DNA of 64,000 nt from Kutzneria buriramensis (GTDB lineage Bacteria > Actinomycetota > Actinomycetes > Mycobacteriales > Pseudonocardiaceae), in NCBI RefSeq assembly GCF_003387475.1, contig NZ_QUNO01000010.1, forward strand, positions 186,001-250,000, given 5' to 3'. Position numbers and translations under genes: made by a program. Position 1 is the stretch's first letter, and every line of letters begins with the position of its first letter. Shown here piece by piece: positions 14,278 through 22,877 of this stretch. The notes beneath the pieces were generated by a model. It worked only from the letters and a program-made list of their open reading frames with translations, was not told the DNA's origin and searched no databases.

Positions 14278-14677
14278 CGACCCCAACGCCGCGCTGCTTG
14301 CGCAGTTGCAGGCGGCGGCGTCGGTGACCGCTGTGTCCTCCAACGACGACGTGCTGGCGTTCCTCAACGCCGAGCCCGACCCGGATCCGCTCGCCGATGT
14401 CGACTACACCGGCGACGAGGAGACCGACGCCCGCGCGGAGCTCGACGCGCTGCACCGCGGCTTCCGTGAGCGCACCGCCCGCGAGGCCGAGCGGCTGCTG
14501 CTGGCGACCGAGTCGGAGTACTGGTTCTGTGTCTGCTTTCGCACCCGTAAGGACAAGGAGGCTTTCCTCGGCGCCGCCGGCCTGATCGCGATCGGGGACA
14601 AGTACCTCGACGGCTACGCCACCGCGAAACTTCTGGGCGTGGCGATGCCCAGCACCGACGACACGGAGAGGGGGTGA
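14261..14677 (+). CDS. Phage protein of unknown function
   Basis: 138 residues, GTG start overlapping the end of the PAPS-reductase-like gene by 17 bases. An acidic N-terminal region (LNAEPDPDPLADVDYTGDEETDARAELD) is followed by a folded-looking C-terminus (SEYWFCVCFRTRKDKEAFLGAAGL). The tight overlap suggests it works with the PAPS-reductase-like protein. No family recognised. Confidence 0.55.
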   Translation: MTSPADDPNAALLAQLQAAASVTAVSSNDDVLAFLNAEPDPDPLADVDYTGDEETDARAELDALHRGFRERTAREAERLLLATESEYWFCVCFRTRKDKEAFLGAAGLIAIGDKYLDGYATAKLLGVAMPSTDDTERG

Positions 14678-14682
14678 TGTAG

Positions 14683-14829
14683 ATGCCTCCTCGCGCACGA
14701 CGGTCGACCAGCGCCGGCAGGGGCCGGGCGACCCGGGCGACGGCGAAGAAGGCCAGCACGACCCGCCGGAAGGCCACCACCGCGCCGAAGGCTGCCAGCC
14801 GTGGCAAGGCGAATTCTGGGTCCAGCTGA
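14683..14829 (+). CDS. Short, strongly basic phage protein (48 residues)
   Basis: Made almost entirely of Arg, Lys, Ala, Thr and Ser with repeated histone-H1-like units (RATRATAKKASTTRRKATT). ATG at 14683, preceded by GGAGAGGGGG. Such a sequence would bind DNA non-specifically. It precedes the terminase genes. The large terminase has a similar Lys/Ala/Thr-rich head, so composition alone could also reflect a shared origin. Function unknown. Confidence 0.45.
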   Translation: MPPRARRSTSAGRGRATRATAKKASTTRRKATTAPKAASRGKANSGSS

Positions 14830-14870
14830 CCGAGCGCTGAGGATCGCGCAGCGCGGGCGGGAGGTGCCTG

Positions 14871-15332
14871 ATGGGCAAACGTGGCCCCGCAGGCAAGCCC
14901 ACCGCGCTGCGCGTCCTGCACGGCGACCGCAAAGACCGGATCAACCAGACCGAGCCGACGCCGCCGGAGACCGAGATCGTGCCGCCGGAGTGGCTGTCGC
15001 CGGACGCGCGGGCGGCCTGGGACCGCTTGGCCCCGACGCTGATCCAGCGCGGCGTGCTGACCGCCTGGGACCTCGACGCGTTCGTGGTGCTGTGCGAGGC
15101 GCTGGGCCGGTACAAGACGGCCACGAAGCTGGTCAACGGCTCCGCGCTGCTCGTACCCGCCGGCAGTGGCCTGGGTCCGAACCCGGCGCTGCGCGTGCAG
15201 GCCGACGCCGAGCGGATCTTCCTGACCTACGCCGCCCGCTTCGGCCTGACCCCGTCGGACCGCCAGGCGCTCAAGACCGAGACGGGCGGCGATGCCCACA
15301 CAAACGGCGGCGCGGACCGGCTCCTCTCCTAA
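14871..15332 (+). CDS. Phage terminase small subunit, P27 family
   Basis: 153 residues. The N-terminus MGKRGPAGKPTALRVLHGDRK and the helical body with PPEWLSPDARAAWDRLAPTL are typical of P27-type small terminases, which recognise the packaging site and recruit the large subunit. ATG with GGGAGG upstream. It overlaps the large subunit gene by 41 bases. Confidence 0.85.
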   Translation: MGKRGPAGKPTALRVLHGDRKDRINQTEPTPPETEIVPPEWLSPDARAAWDRLAPTLIQRGVLTAWDLDAFVVLCEALGRYKTATKLVNGSALLVPAGSGLGPNPALRVQADAERIFLTYAARFGLTPSDRQALKTETGGDAHTNGGADRLLS

Positions 15333-17067
15333 GACCCGCACCAAGACGGCGGCCGCGAAGAAGACGACGGCGACGACAACCGCGGCCAAGCCACGGGCGG
15401 CGCGGAAGAAGCCGCCGGCGTTGCCGGTGTGCGGTCGGACCTTCGACGGCACGGTGTGCCGCAAGCGCGGGGACCACCTGTGCATGCAGCGCGCGGCGCA
15501 CGCGGTCGCGTTCGCTCAAGAGGTCTGCGTGCACACGAAAGACCGGTGGGCGCGTAAGCCGTTCCTGTTGGCCGAGTGGCAGCAGGACGACATCGTGGTG
15601 CCGTTGTTCGGCGAGGTCCGCTGGGACCCGGAGTGGGAGTGCTACGTCCGGCGCTTCCGCATCGGGTGGATCGAGCTGGCGCGCAAGAACGGCAAGTCCG
15701 AGCTGTTGGCGTTCGTGGCGCTGTACATGCTGGTCGCCGACGGCGTGGAGGGCGCGGAGATCTACGGCTGTGCCCTGGACATCGCCCAGGCGCGCAAGGT
15801 GTTCGACGTCGCCGCCCGCATGGTCAAGCTCTCCCCGGTGCTCTCGCGCCGGCTGCGGGTGATCGACCACGCCGCCCGAATCGTCGACGAGCGGACCGGC
15901 AGCTTCTACGAAGCCGTCGCCGCCGACGCCAAGGGCAACCTCGGCCACAACCCGTCGGCGGTGATCTTCGACGAGGTCTTGACGCAGCCCAACGGCGAGT
16001 TGTGGTCAGCGATGCGCACCGGCATGGGCACCCGGATGCAACCCCTGATGCTCGCCGCGACCACGGCGGGCAACGACCCCGCCTCGTTCGCGAAGTCCGA
16101 GCATGACGAGTGCGTGCGGATCGCCGATGACCCGGCGCGGGCACCGCACCGGTTCGTGTACCTGCGCAACCTGTCGGCGGACGCCGACCCGTGGGACGAG
16201 GCGAACTGGCACCTGGCCAACCCGGCGCTCGGCGACTTCCTGAGCATCGAGGCCCTGCGCGAGGAAGCCCGCGAGGCCCGCAACGACCCGGCCCGGGAGA
16301 ACTCGTTCCGCCAGTTCCGGCTCAACCAGTGGGTGCAGCAGTCCACGCGGTGGATGCCGATGCACCTCTACAACCTGTGCGCCGGCACCCCCGCCGCCGA
16401 GCCCGAGCAGCTGCGGGCGCGACACGCCGGAAAGCCGGCCTGGGGCGGACTCGACCTCGCCTCCAAGCTCGACCTCACCGCGTGGTGTCTGGTTGTACCC
16501 GACGGCATCGACGGGCACCTCTCGGCGCTGTGGCGGTTCTGGCTGCCCGAGGCCGCCGTGGCGTTCCTCGACAAGCACACCGACAGCCGGGTGTCCCGCT
16601 GGGTCGAGGCCGGCTGGATCACCGTCACGCCCGGCGAAGTCATCGACTACGACCTCGTGGAAGCCGACATCGCCGCCGACTGCGCCGCGCTACGCGTCGC
16701 GGACATCTCCTACGACGAGTGGTCCGGCGAACCCGTCCGGCAGCGACTGGAGCGGCGAACCCGGGTGCCGATGTACCCCGTGCCGCAGACCTACCGGGGC
16801 CTCACGCCCGGCATGATCGAGTTGATGGCCCTGACCCGCTCCCGGGCTTGGAGTCATCATGCGAATCCCGTGGCGGCTTGGTGCTTCGACAACGTGGAAG
16901 TCCGCTCGCCGGCAGGCGAGCCGGACCTGATCCGCCCGGACAAGCCTGAGCGCGGCAAGACCGGCAAGCGTATTGACGCTGTGCCGACCACCGCTATGGC
17001 TGTAGGCGGCTGGCGGCTACGTGGTCAGAAGGTTAAGAAGTCATCCCGAATGGTGGTGATGGGGTAG
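15292..17067 (+). CDS. Phage terminase large subunit
   Basis: 591 residues. After a Lys/Ala/Thr-rich head (1-45) comes the ATPase: Walker A-like LARKNGKSE (129-137) and Walker B SAVIFDEV (222-229). The C-terminal nuclease has acidic clusters in GGLDLASKLDLTAW and ADISYDEW. It matches the HK97/P27-associated terminase class that packages DNA into proheads. ATG lies within the end of the small subunit. Its last 35 bases overlap a leftward cargo gene. Confidence 0.9.
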   Translation: MPTQTAARTGSSPKTRTKTAAAKKTTATTTAAKPRAARKKPPALPVCGRTFDGTVCRKRGDHLCMQRAAHAVAFAQEVCVHTKDRWARKPFLLAEWQQDDIVVPLFGEVRWDPEWECYVRRFRIGWIELARKNGKSELLAFVALYMLVADGVEGAEIYGCALDIAQARKVFDVAARMVKLSPVLSRRLRVIDHAARIVDERTGSFYEAVAADAKGNLGHNPSAVIFDEVLTQPNGELWSAMRTGMGTRMQPLMLAATTAGNDPASFAKSEHDECVRIADDPARAPHRFVYLRNLSADADPWDEANWHLANPALGDFLSIEALREEAREARNDPARENSFRQFRLNQWVQQSTRWMPMHLYNLCAGTPAAEPEQLRARHAGKPAWGGLDLASKLDLTAWCLVVPDGIDGHLSALWRFWLPEAAVAFLDKHTDSRVSRWVEAGWITVTPGEVIDYDLVEADIAADCAALRVADISYDEWSGEPVRQRLERRTRVPMYPVPQTYRGLTPGMIELMALTRSRAWSHHANPVAAWCFDNVEVRSPAGEPDLIRPDKPERGKTGKRIDAVPTTAMAVGGWRLRGQKVKKSSRMVVMG

Positions 17068-17632
17068 TCGTAAGCGCGGAGCTCGCATGGTACGAGACGC
17101 CGAGCTCGTTTCGCATGGCCGTTCTTAGCTGCACAAGAAGCTTGCCGTACTGCCCACTTCCCTCTTTGGGTTTCGGGCTCACCTCGACACCATGGGCTGC
17201 GACCATGAAGGCAATCTGAAGCTCCAGCAGGCCCTTTCCTATCCGCGTAACCGATTCGCCGCCATCCTCTATCAGTGCGATGTGCCAGTAGATCTCCCAC
17301 GCGGCAAGGTTCAACTCGTGCATTTCTGTCGTGTCGGATTTCTTGACAACTACACCAAATTTTTCATTAGGAACATACTTGCGAAACTGATCAAGTAGGC
17401 TTAGAAACTTGCTGTAGGTTTGGAGGCGCTCGGCGCGCCACTCCGACTTTATTGCAATCGCATGGGCCTCGGATTGCTTCCAAATGTCGTGTTGTCTCTG
17501 CTCGCGTTCGCGCTTCCTCGCGGCACGCGCGGTTAGGAACGCACCGCCCAACGCTCCACCCAAACCGCCCACCAGCGTGCCGATCAACGGCAACACAATC
17601 ACGAGCCACTGGGGAACCTGGCCACTCGGCAT
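17033..17632 (-). CDS. Membrane-anchored cargo (moron) protein of unknown function
   Basis: 199 residues from ATG 17632. One N-terminal transmembrane helix (WLVIVLPLIGTLVGGLGGALGG), a basic coiled-coil stretch (ARKREREQRQHDIWKQSEAHAIAIKSEWRAERLQ), then a soluble helical domain. It is on the opposite strand between terminase and portal, and its base composition is clearly lower in GC than both neighbours (runs such as AAATTTTTCATTAG). These are marks of independently acquired, lysogen-expressed cargo. Membrane-anchored single-helix proteins in this position are often superinfection exclusion or defence factors, but I see no diagnostic motif. Confidence 0.65.
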   Translation of the reverse strand: MPSGQVPQWLVIVLPLIGTLVGGLGGALGGAFLTARAARKREREQRQHDIWKQSEAHAIAIKSEWRAERLQTYSKFLSLLDQFRKYVPNEKFGVVVKKSDTTEMHELNLAAWEIYWHIALIEDGGESVTRIGKGLLELQIAFMVAAHGVEVSPKPKEGSGQYGKLLVQLRTAMRNELGVSYHASSALTTTPSPPFGMTS

Positions 17633-17640
17633 GGGCTGGA

Positions 17641-17668
17641 CGCTACCGGCCACGGTCGGCTGGTAGCG
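17641..17668. promoter_or_regulatory. Inverted repeat between cargo gene and portal gene
   Basis: CGCTACC-G-GCC and GGC-T-GGTAGCG arms in the 46-bp gap upstream of both the leftward cargo gene and the rightward portal gene. Candidate operator or cargo promoter element. Confidence 0.4.
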
Positions 17669-17678
17669 ACGTAAGGGG

Positions 17679-19184
17679 ATGATCGTGATCGGGGTCCTCG
17701 CGCCTGAGCTCGCTGATATGCAGTGGGTTACCCGCCTTGCGCGTCTGCACAACGCCCAGCTTCCCGGCCTGGAGACGCTGGACGCCTACTACGAGGGCGA
17801 GCAGTCGCTCTCCTACATGCACCCCGAGTTGCTGCGGCGCCTGGACACCCGCGTGCGGCAAGTCGTCATCGCCTGGCCCGAACTCGTCGTCGACAGCTTG
17901 GACGAGCGGCTGGACGTGACCGGCTTCCGGATGGGCGGGGAGGAGGAAGCCGACCGGGACCTCTGGCAGATCTGGCAGGCCAACCGCCTGGACCTGTTTT
18001 CCCAGCAGGCCCATGTCGACGCGTTGGCGCTGGGCCGCGCGTTCGCGATCGTCGGCACCAACGAGAACGACCCGACCACGCCGCTGGTGACCGTCGAGTC
18101 GCCGCTGGAGGTCCACGCCGAACTGGACCCGCGCACCCGCACCGTGCGGGCAGCGCTGAAACGCTGGCGCGACGAGGACACCGAAGACCCCGGGCTGGGC
18201 TACGCCACGCTGTACCTGCCCAACCGCACCGTCTGGTACACCTCCGACAACGGCGGCGGCACCTGGGAAGAGACCGACCGCGACGAGCACGGCCTGGGCC
18301 AGGTGCCCGTGGTGCCGATCATCAACCGGCCACGTACCCGCCGCCGGCTCAACCGGCCTGCCCGCCTCGGCCGCTCGGAGCTGGCCAGCGTCCTGCCGCT
18401 CTCGGACGCCGCGTGCAAGATCGCCACGGACATGATGATCAGCGCAGAATTCCACGCCATGCCACGGCGCTACGCGCTGGGGTTCGACAAGGACGACTTC
18501 GTCGACGCCTCCGGCCGCGCCCTGACGCCGTGGGAGGCCGTGGCCGGCGTGCTCTGGGCCTCCCCGAAGTCCCCGAAGGAGGACGGGGTCAGTGTCGGGC
18601 AGTTCCCCGAAGCGTCGCTGTCGAACTTCCACGACACGCTCAACGCCTTGGCCAAGCTGGTGGCCTCGGTGTCCGGGCTGCCGCCGCACTACCTCGGCTT
18701 CAGCACCGAGAACCCGGCCAGCGCGGACGCGATCCGCTCCAGCGAGGCCCGCCACATCAAACGAGCCGAGCGCCGGCACGGTTGGTTCGGCGACGGCTGG
18801 GAGCAGGTCGCCCGCCTGGTCCTGCTCGTGCGGGACGGTCGGATCCCGCCGGAGGCCCTGCGGCTGGAGACGATGTGGATGGACCCGGCCACTCCGACGT
18901 TCGCCGCGCAGGCTGACGGCGTGGTGAAGCTTTACTCCGCTGACAAGCTGCTGCCCCGCCGCGCGGCGCGGCGGGCGCTGGGCTACTCCGACACGCAGAT
19001 CCGGGACATGGAGGCCGAGGACACCGAGGCATACAACCGGATCCTCGGCGACGAGCCGCCCGAGTTCGGCCCGCAGCAGCCACCACCGCAGCAGCCGCTG
19101 CAGGACGTCGCACCGGCCGTGCCGGTGCCGCGTGGCAGCACCGCGGCCCGGTTCCTCGAACCCGCACAAGGGGTAAGCCGGTGA
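17679..19184 (+). CDS. Phage portal protein (SPP1 gp6-like)
   Basis: 501 residues. The body follows the SPP1 gp6-like portal family: LDAYYEGEQSLSYMHPEL near the N-terminus, NRPRTRRRLNRPARLGRSEL in the wing/stem, ending in the crown-like GFSTENPASADAIRSSEARHIKRAERR. It forms the dodecameric DNA channel of the capsid. A GTG at 17685 is an alternative start, because AAGGGG directly abuts the first ATG. The C-terminal Pro/Gln-rich tail is disordered. It overlaps the MuF gene by 4 bases. Confidence 0.85.
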   Translation: MIVIGVLAPELADMQWVTRLARLHNAQLPGLETLDAYYEGEQSLSYMHPELLRRLDTRVRQVVIAWPELVVDSLDERLDVTGFRMGGEEEADRDLWQIWQANRLDLFSQQAHVDALALGRAFAIVGTNENDPTTPLVTVESPLEVHAELDPRTRTVRAALKRWRDEDTEDPGLGYATLYLPNRTVWYTSDNGGGTWEETDRDEHGLGQVPVVPIINRPRTRRRLNRPARLGRSELASVLPLSDAACKIATDMMISAEFHAMPRRYALGFDKDDFVDASGRALTPWEAVAGVLWASPKSPKEDGVSVGQFPEASLSNFHDTLNALAKLVASVSGLPPHYLGFSTENPASADAIRSSEARHIKRAERRHGWFGDGWEQVARLVLLVRDGRIPPEALRLETMWMDPATPTFAAQADGVVKLYSADKLLPRRAARRALGYSDTQIRDMEAEDTEAYNRILGDEPPEFGPQQPPPQQPLQDVAPAVPVPRGSTAARFLEPAQGVSR

Positions 19185-20149
19185 CCGCGACCGATGATCG
19201 GTTCCGCGCCGTGCAGCAGCGCGCCGTTCGGCAGGCGGTGACCACCGTGGCGGCGGTGTGGTCGCGGCTGAACCTGGCGGACACGGCGGCCTGGCACACC
19301 AGCGCGCGCCCGGAGCTGGTGGCCGCCATCAGCTCCGGGCAGACCAGCGCGGCCAGCACCGGACAGACCTATGTGGCCGCCACGCTCGCGGCGGCCGGCG
19401 CGGCCTCCCGGCCGCTGGGCCGGTTGGTGGCCTCGGCTCTGGCCGGCACCGCAGCCGGCGGTCTGCCGCTGGGTGCGCTGGTGGATTACGCCTGGGCGTA
19501 CTTCCGGCGGGCGCTGGAACTAGGCGCGCCGCCCGGCGACGCGGCCGACATCGGCCGCGCGAAGCTGCTGACCTACACCGCAACCGAGGTCGCCGACGCC
19601 GGCCGCGTGGCCGTCCAGATCGGCGGGTTCCTCGAACCGGAGGTGTACGGCTACGAGCGGCTTGTGCACCTGCCGGCGTGCGGGCGGTGCATCGTGCTCG
19701 CCGGCCGGCTCTACCGCTACAGCTCCGGGTTCCTGCGGCATCCGCGCTGCGACTGCGGCATGAAGCCGGTCACCCGCGAGCAGTGGAGGGCCGACGGCGC
19801 CGCGACCGACCCGCGCTCGCTGTTCGAGACAATGAGCAAAGCCCAGCAGAACAAGGCATTCGGCCCCGGCGGCGCGGAGGCGATCCGACACGGCGCGGAC
19901 ATCAGCCGCGTGGTCAACGCCCGCCGCAAAGGCTCGGTGTACGTGGCCGGCGGGCACGAGTTCACCCACGAGGCGACCACCACGCGCGGGCTCGGCCGCC
20001 AGCTCGGTGAGCTCAACAAGCGACCCGGCCGGCGGCACCGTTCCAGCGGTGTCGCCCGCCCTACCCCCGCTCAGCTGGTGGCGGTGGCCCGGGATCGCGA
20101 CGAGCTTGTCAGGCAGCTACGGCGGTTCGGCTACATCCGTCAACAGTAG
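19181..20149 (+). CDS. MuF-like minor head protein
   Basis: 322 residues. The diagnostic C-terminal MuF-type region is present: HLPACGRCIVLAGRLYR...FLRHPRCDCGM, with the HPxCxC motif. MuF-like proteins are minor capsid proteins placed directly after the portal, and some carry toxin or effector tails. Here the C-terminal tail (about 100 residues) is basic and has no recognisable toxin domain. GTG start overlaps the portal stop. Confidence 0.8.
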   Translation: MTATDDRFRAVQQRAVRQAVTTVAAVWSRLNLADTAAWHTSARPELVAAISSGQTSAASTGQTYVAATLAAAGAASRPLGRLVASALAGTAAGGLPLGALVDYAWAYFRRALELGAPPGDAADIGRAKLLTYTATEVADAGRVAVQIGGFLEPEVYGYERLVHLPACGRCIVLAGRLYRYSSGFLRHPRCDCGMKPVTREQWRADGAATDPRSLFETMSKAQQNKAFGPGGAEAIRHGADISRVVNARRKGSVYVAGGHEFTHEATTTRGLGRQLGELNKRPGRRHRSSGVARPTPAQLVAVARDRDELVRQLRRFGYIRQQ

Positions 20150-20405
20150 CGCTGTAGCACTGTACTGCTACAGTTCGCGAGCTTTTTTGAGAGGCGGACT
20201 CGTGTCCGCCCGCCATGATCAGTCCCGTTGCACCTGGACATTTCGGCTTTTTCTTTTTCGAAGCCGGCTTCAGCTCGGCGGCCAGCCCTGCCGCGCCCAA
20301 CAGCAGACACGCCGCAGCCAAGAAACCGAAGTGCTGCCAGGTCATCGGCCCGGTGTAAGCGGCAATCGCCGCGCACGTCGGTGCGGCGGCAGCAAGCAGC
20401 CCCAT
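20109..20405 (-). CDS. Possible small membrane protein on the opposite strand
   Basis: 98-residue frame with two hydrophobic helices (MGLLAAAAPTCAAIAAYTG and FGFLAAACLLLGAAGLAAEL) followed by a basic KKKKPK cluster. It lies in the 344-bp gap between MuF and scaffold and overlaps the MuF end by 41 bases. The helix-helix-basic pattern looks protein-like, but no good ribosome site is visible. Tentative. Confidence 0.3.
   Translation of the reverse strand: MGLLAAAAPTCAAIAAYTGPMTWQHFGFLAAACLLLGAAGLAAELKPASKKKKPKCPGATGLIMAGGHESASQKSSRTVAVQCYSATVDGCSRTAVAA
20152..20173 (+). terminator. Hairpin with downstream T run after MuF
   Basis: CTGTAGCA-N6-TGCTACAG, starting 3 bases after the MuF stop, followed by a six-T run at 20183-20188 and a second small hairpin GGCGGAC-TCGT-GTCCGCC (20193-20210). 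Fits a (partial) intrinsic terminator within the late operon. Confidence 0.6.
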
Positions 20406-20493
20406 CACGGGTGGCGACGGCCGGCGCGACTTCACACGCCCAGGGTGCCACGGCCACCCGATCCACCGTCTCGATTCCCCAGGGAGAACACCA

Positions 20494-21123
20494 TTGGGTG
20501 ACACCACCGGCCAGGCCCCGGCCGACAACCAGCCGCCCGGCCCGGTCAGCACCACCGATCCGGCACCGCAGCAGCAGCCCCAGCCCGAACCGGCCGAGCC
20601 GGACTACAAGGCCCTTTACGAAGCCGCCCAGGCGAAGCTGAGCAAGGCCGAGCAGACCGCACGGAGCAACAAGGACAAGGCCAAGCGGCTGGACGAGATC
20701 GAGGCCGCGCAGCAGAGCGAGGCCGAGAAGGCCGCCGCCCGCGCCACCGCCGCCGAGCAGCAGCTTGCCGGCCTGCGGCGCCGGGCCATCGACGCCGAGA
20801 TCCGCGCCGCCGCAACAGGTTGGGCCGACCCGACCGACGCGCCGCGCTACCTGGACGAGCGGGACCGCTACATCGGCGATGACGGCGTGATCGACACCGC
20901 CGCCATCGCCCACGACCTGGCCGCGGTGCTCGCCGCCCGGCCGCACCTCGCGCGGGTCGACGGACCGCGCCGGCCCGCCCCGGACCCCTCGCAGGGGCCG
21001 CGAGACTCCGGCCCGTCCGGCATCGCCGGCCAGATCAGCGAGGCCGAGGCCCGGGGCGACTGGGTCACGGCCATCGCCTTGAAGAACAAGCGCCTGCGGG
21101 ACCTCGCCGCACAGCAGCACTGA
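20494..21123 (+). CDS. Phage scaffolding protein
   Basis: 209 residues. A Pro/Gln-rich N-terminus, then a long charged coiled coil (YKALYEAAQAKLSKAEQTARSNKDKAKRLDEIEAAQQ...) and the typical helical tail with GWADPTDAPRYLD. This is the usual layout of actinophage capsid scaffolds, and it lies directly before the major capsid gene. TTG start; AGGGAGA lies upstream. Confidence 0.75.
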   Translation: MGDTTGQAPADNQPPGPVSTTDPAPQQQPQPEPAEPDYKALYEAAQAKLSKAEQTARSNKDKAKRLDEIEAAQQSEAEKAAARATAAEQQLAGLRRRAIDAEIRAAATGWADPTDAPRYLDERDRYIGDDGVIDTAAIAHDLAAVLAARPHLARVDGPRRPAPDPSQGPRDSGPSGIAGQISEAEARGDWVTAIALKNKRLRDLAAQQH

Positions 21124-21150
21124 TTTCTGTTTCCTAGCAACGGAGTTCCT

Positions 21151-22140
21151 ATGCCCGGTGTGGCGGCAATCGCCAACGTCTACAACACCCCCAACTACGT
21201 CGGCGAGTTGTTCGCGCTCACGCCGAGCGACACGCCCTTCCTCAGTGCGATCGGTGGCCTGACCGGTGGCAAGCGCGCCAACGGCGTCGTGCACACCTGG
21301 CAGGTCTACGACCTGCGCGCCCCCGACCCAGCCCGCCAGCGCCTGGAGGGCGCGGACGCCCCGCCGCCGGAGTCCCGTGTTCGAGGGACTGCGCGCAACG
21401 TGGTGGAGATCCACCAGGAGACTGTCGGCGTCACCTACACCCGCCAGGCCGCGCAACAGCAGTTCGCCGGCACCGGCTCGCCGATCGCCAACGCCGTCTC
21501 CATTCCCGGCACCAACCCCGTGCCGGACGAGATGGACTGGCAGACCCGCCAGTCGCTGATCCAGATCGGCCGCGACGTCGAGGTCAGCTTTCTGACCGGC
21601 ACGATGGCCGAACCCACCGACAACAGCACCGCCCGCAAGACCGGCGGCATCCTCCAGGCCATCAAGACCAACGTGGTCACCAACGCGCAGCCCGCCGCGC
21701 TGACCGAGAAGATGGTCCTGGACCTGTTGCAGTCGGTGTGGACCAACGGCGGGATCCAGGTCTCGGAGACCGCGACGTTGATGTGCGGGGCGTGGCAGAA
21801 GCGCCAGCTCACCAACCAGTTCGTGACGCTGAAGAACTACCGCGAGCAGACCCGCAACGTCGGCGGCGTCTCGGTGACCACGATCGAGACCGACTTCGGC
21901 CAGCTCAACGTCAGCCTCAACCGCTACATGCCGGCCGACACGGTGCTAGTGGTCAGCCTCGACCAGTGCGCCCCGGTGCTGCTGGAGACGCCGGGCAAGG
22001 GCTTCCTGTTCTCCGAGCCCCTCGCGAAGACCGGCGCGGCGGACAAGGCGCAGATCTACGGAGAGATCGGTTTGGAGTACGGGCCGGAGATCGCCCACGG
22101 CAAGATCACCGGCCTGACCACGACGGCGGTGTCCTCGTGA
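21151..22140 (+). CDS. Major capsid protein (SU10/DUF5309-like, HK97 fold)
   Basis: 329 residues. N-terminal YNTPNYVGELFALTPSDTPFLSAIGG and the segment VEIHQETVGVTYTRQAAQQQ are characteristic of the DUF5309/SU10-like capsid family. It assembles the icosahedral shell on the scaffold encoded just upstream. No separate protease gene or delta domain is visible. ATG, spaced 27 bases from the scaffold stop. Confidence 0.85.
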   Translation: MPGVAAIANVYNTPNYVGELFALTPSDTPFLSAIGGLTGGKRANGVVHTWQVYDLRAPDPARQRLEGADAPPPESRVRGTARNVVEIHQETVGVTYTRQAAQQQFAGTGSPIANAVSIPGTNPVPDEMDWQTRQSLIQIGRDVEVSFLTGTMAEPTDNSTARKTGGILQAIKTNVVTNAQPAALTEKMVLDLLQSVWTNGGIQVSETATLMCGAWQKRQLTNQFVTLKNYREQTRNVGGVSVTTIETDFGQLNVSLNRYMPADTVLVVSLDQCAPVLLETPGKGFLFSEPLAKTGAADKAQIYGEIGLEYGPEIAHGKITGLTTTAVSS

Positions 22141-22316
22141 AGTTCACCAGCACCCGCCACCCCGAGCTGATCGTGCACGACCTCGGCGTGGTGTTCGTCG
22201 ACGGCGAAGCCGAGGTCACCGACAAGGCCACCATCGAGGCCCTGCGCGGGCTGCCCGCCGAGCTGGGTGTTCGGGCCGTCGGTGGCCGACCCGCCGCCAG
22301 CCGGCCCACGGACTAG
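22137..22316 (+). CDS. Small head protein following the capsid gene
   Basis: 59 residues, GTG overlapping the capsid stop (GTGA). The pattern FTSTRHPELIVHDLGVVFVDGEAEVTDKATIEALRGLP matches small proteins found directly after the capsid gene in many actinophages; they are of unknown function, possibly head decoration or connector. Its stop overlaps the end of the leftward STAS gene by 4 bases. Confidence 0.65.
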   Translation: MKFTSTRHPELIVHDLGVVFVDGEAEVTDKATIEALRGLPAELGVRAVGGRPAASRPTD

Positions 22317-22702
22317 CCGTGGTGGCGGGCCACCACGGCCAGCGCCTCGTCCACCGACTGGTCGAAGTTCAGCTCGTCGTGGAGCCCGGTGAGCTCGAAC
22401 GGGCGCAGCAGATGGCGATAGTGTGCGACGAGACGCAGTTCCCGGTCGTCGGCAGCGAGCTTGTTGTGCAGCTGCATGAGCAGGCTCAATCCGGTCGAGC
22501 TGAGAAACTCCAGGCCGTCCAGGTCCACGATGACCGCGATGACCCCCTCGGCAGCGGTCTGAAGGATGTTGTCGAGTAGCTCGCGAGTCTCCAGGTCTGC
22601 CGTTCCGCGAAGATGGACCACAGCCGCGTCGCCGATGCGGGCGGTAGCCGCGGTGAGCTGTGCATCCGTGCGCCTGAGGCGGTCCTCGCCGTCCATGTTC
22701 AC
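22313..22702 (-). CDS. STAS-domain anti-sigma factor antagonist
   Basis: 129 residues, a single STAS domain: VHLRGTADLETRELLDNIL, VIVDLDGLEFLSSTGLSLLMQL, with the Ser-Ser-Thr segment where SpoIIAA/RsbV proteins are phosphorylated. Such proteins bind anti-sigma kinases and free alternative sigma factors. No kinase or sigma gene lies nearby. It is inserted against the direction of the head genes between capsid and head-tail adaptor, so it is likely cargo that acts on host stress or developmental sigma networks. Confidence 0.85.
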   Translation of the reverse strand: MNMDGEDRLRRTDAQLTAATARIGDAAVVHLRGTADLETRELLDNILQTAAEGVIAVIVDLDGLEFLSSTGLSLLMQLHNKLAADDRELRLVAHYRHLLRPFELTGLHDELNFDQSVDEALAVVARHHG

Positions 22703-22877
22703 CGCAGGCTCCTCAGTTGCCGGTCCGCAGCAAGCACGCAGGTACCACGGCGCAGCTGATCATTCAGCTGCCTCGCCAACCATAGGTCCGCGCCGCGAAC
22801 ACCGGCAACCGCTACCGACCCGCTTGGCGCTCATGGTCGACACGAGCAACCAGCAGGCTCAAAGGGAGGTGGTGACT

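Noticed and set aside
20150-20215. Hairpins considered as a tRNA gene
   Set aside because: No cloverleaf or T arm; the first hairpin with a T run fits a terminator.
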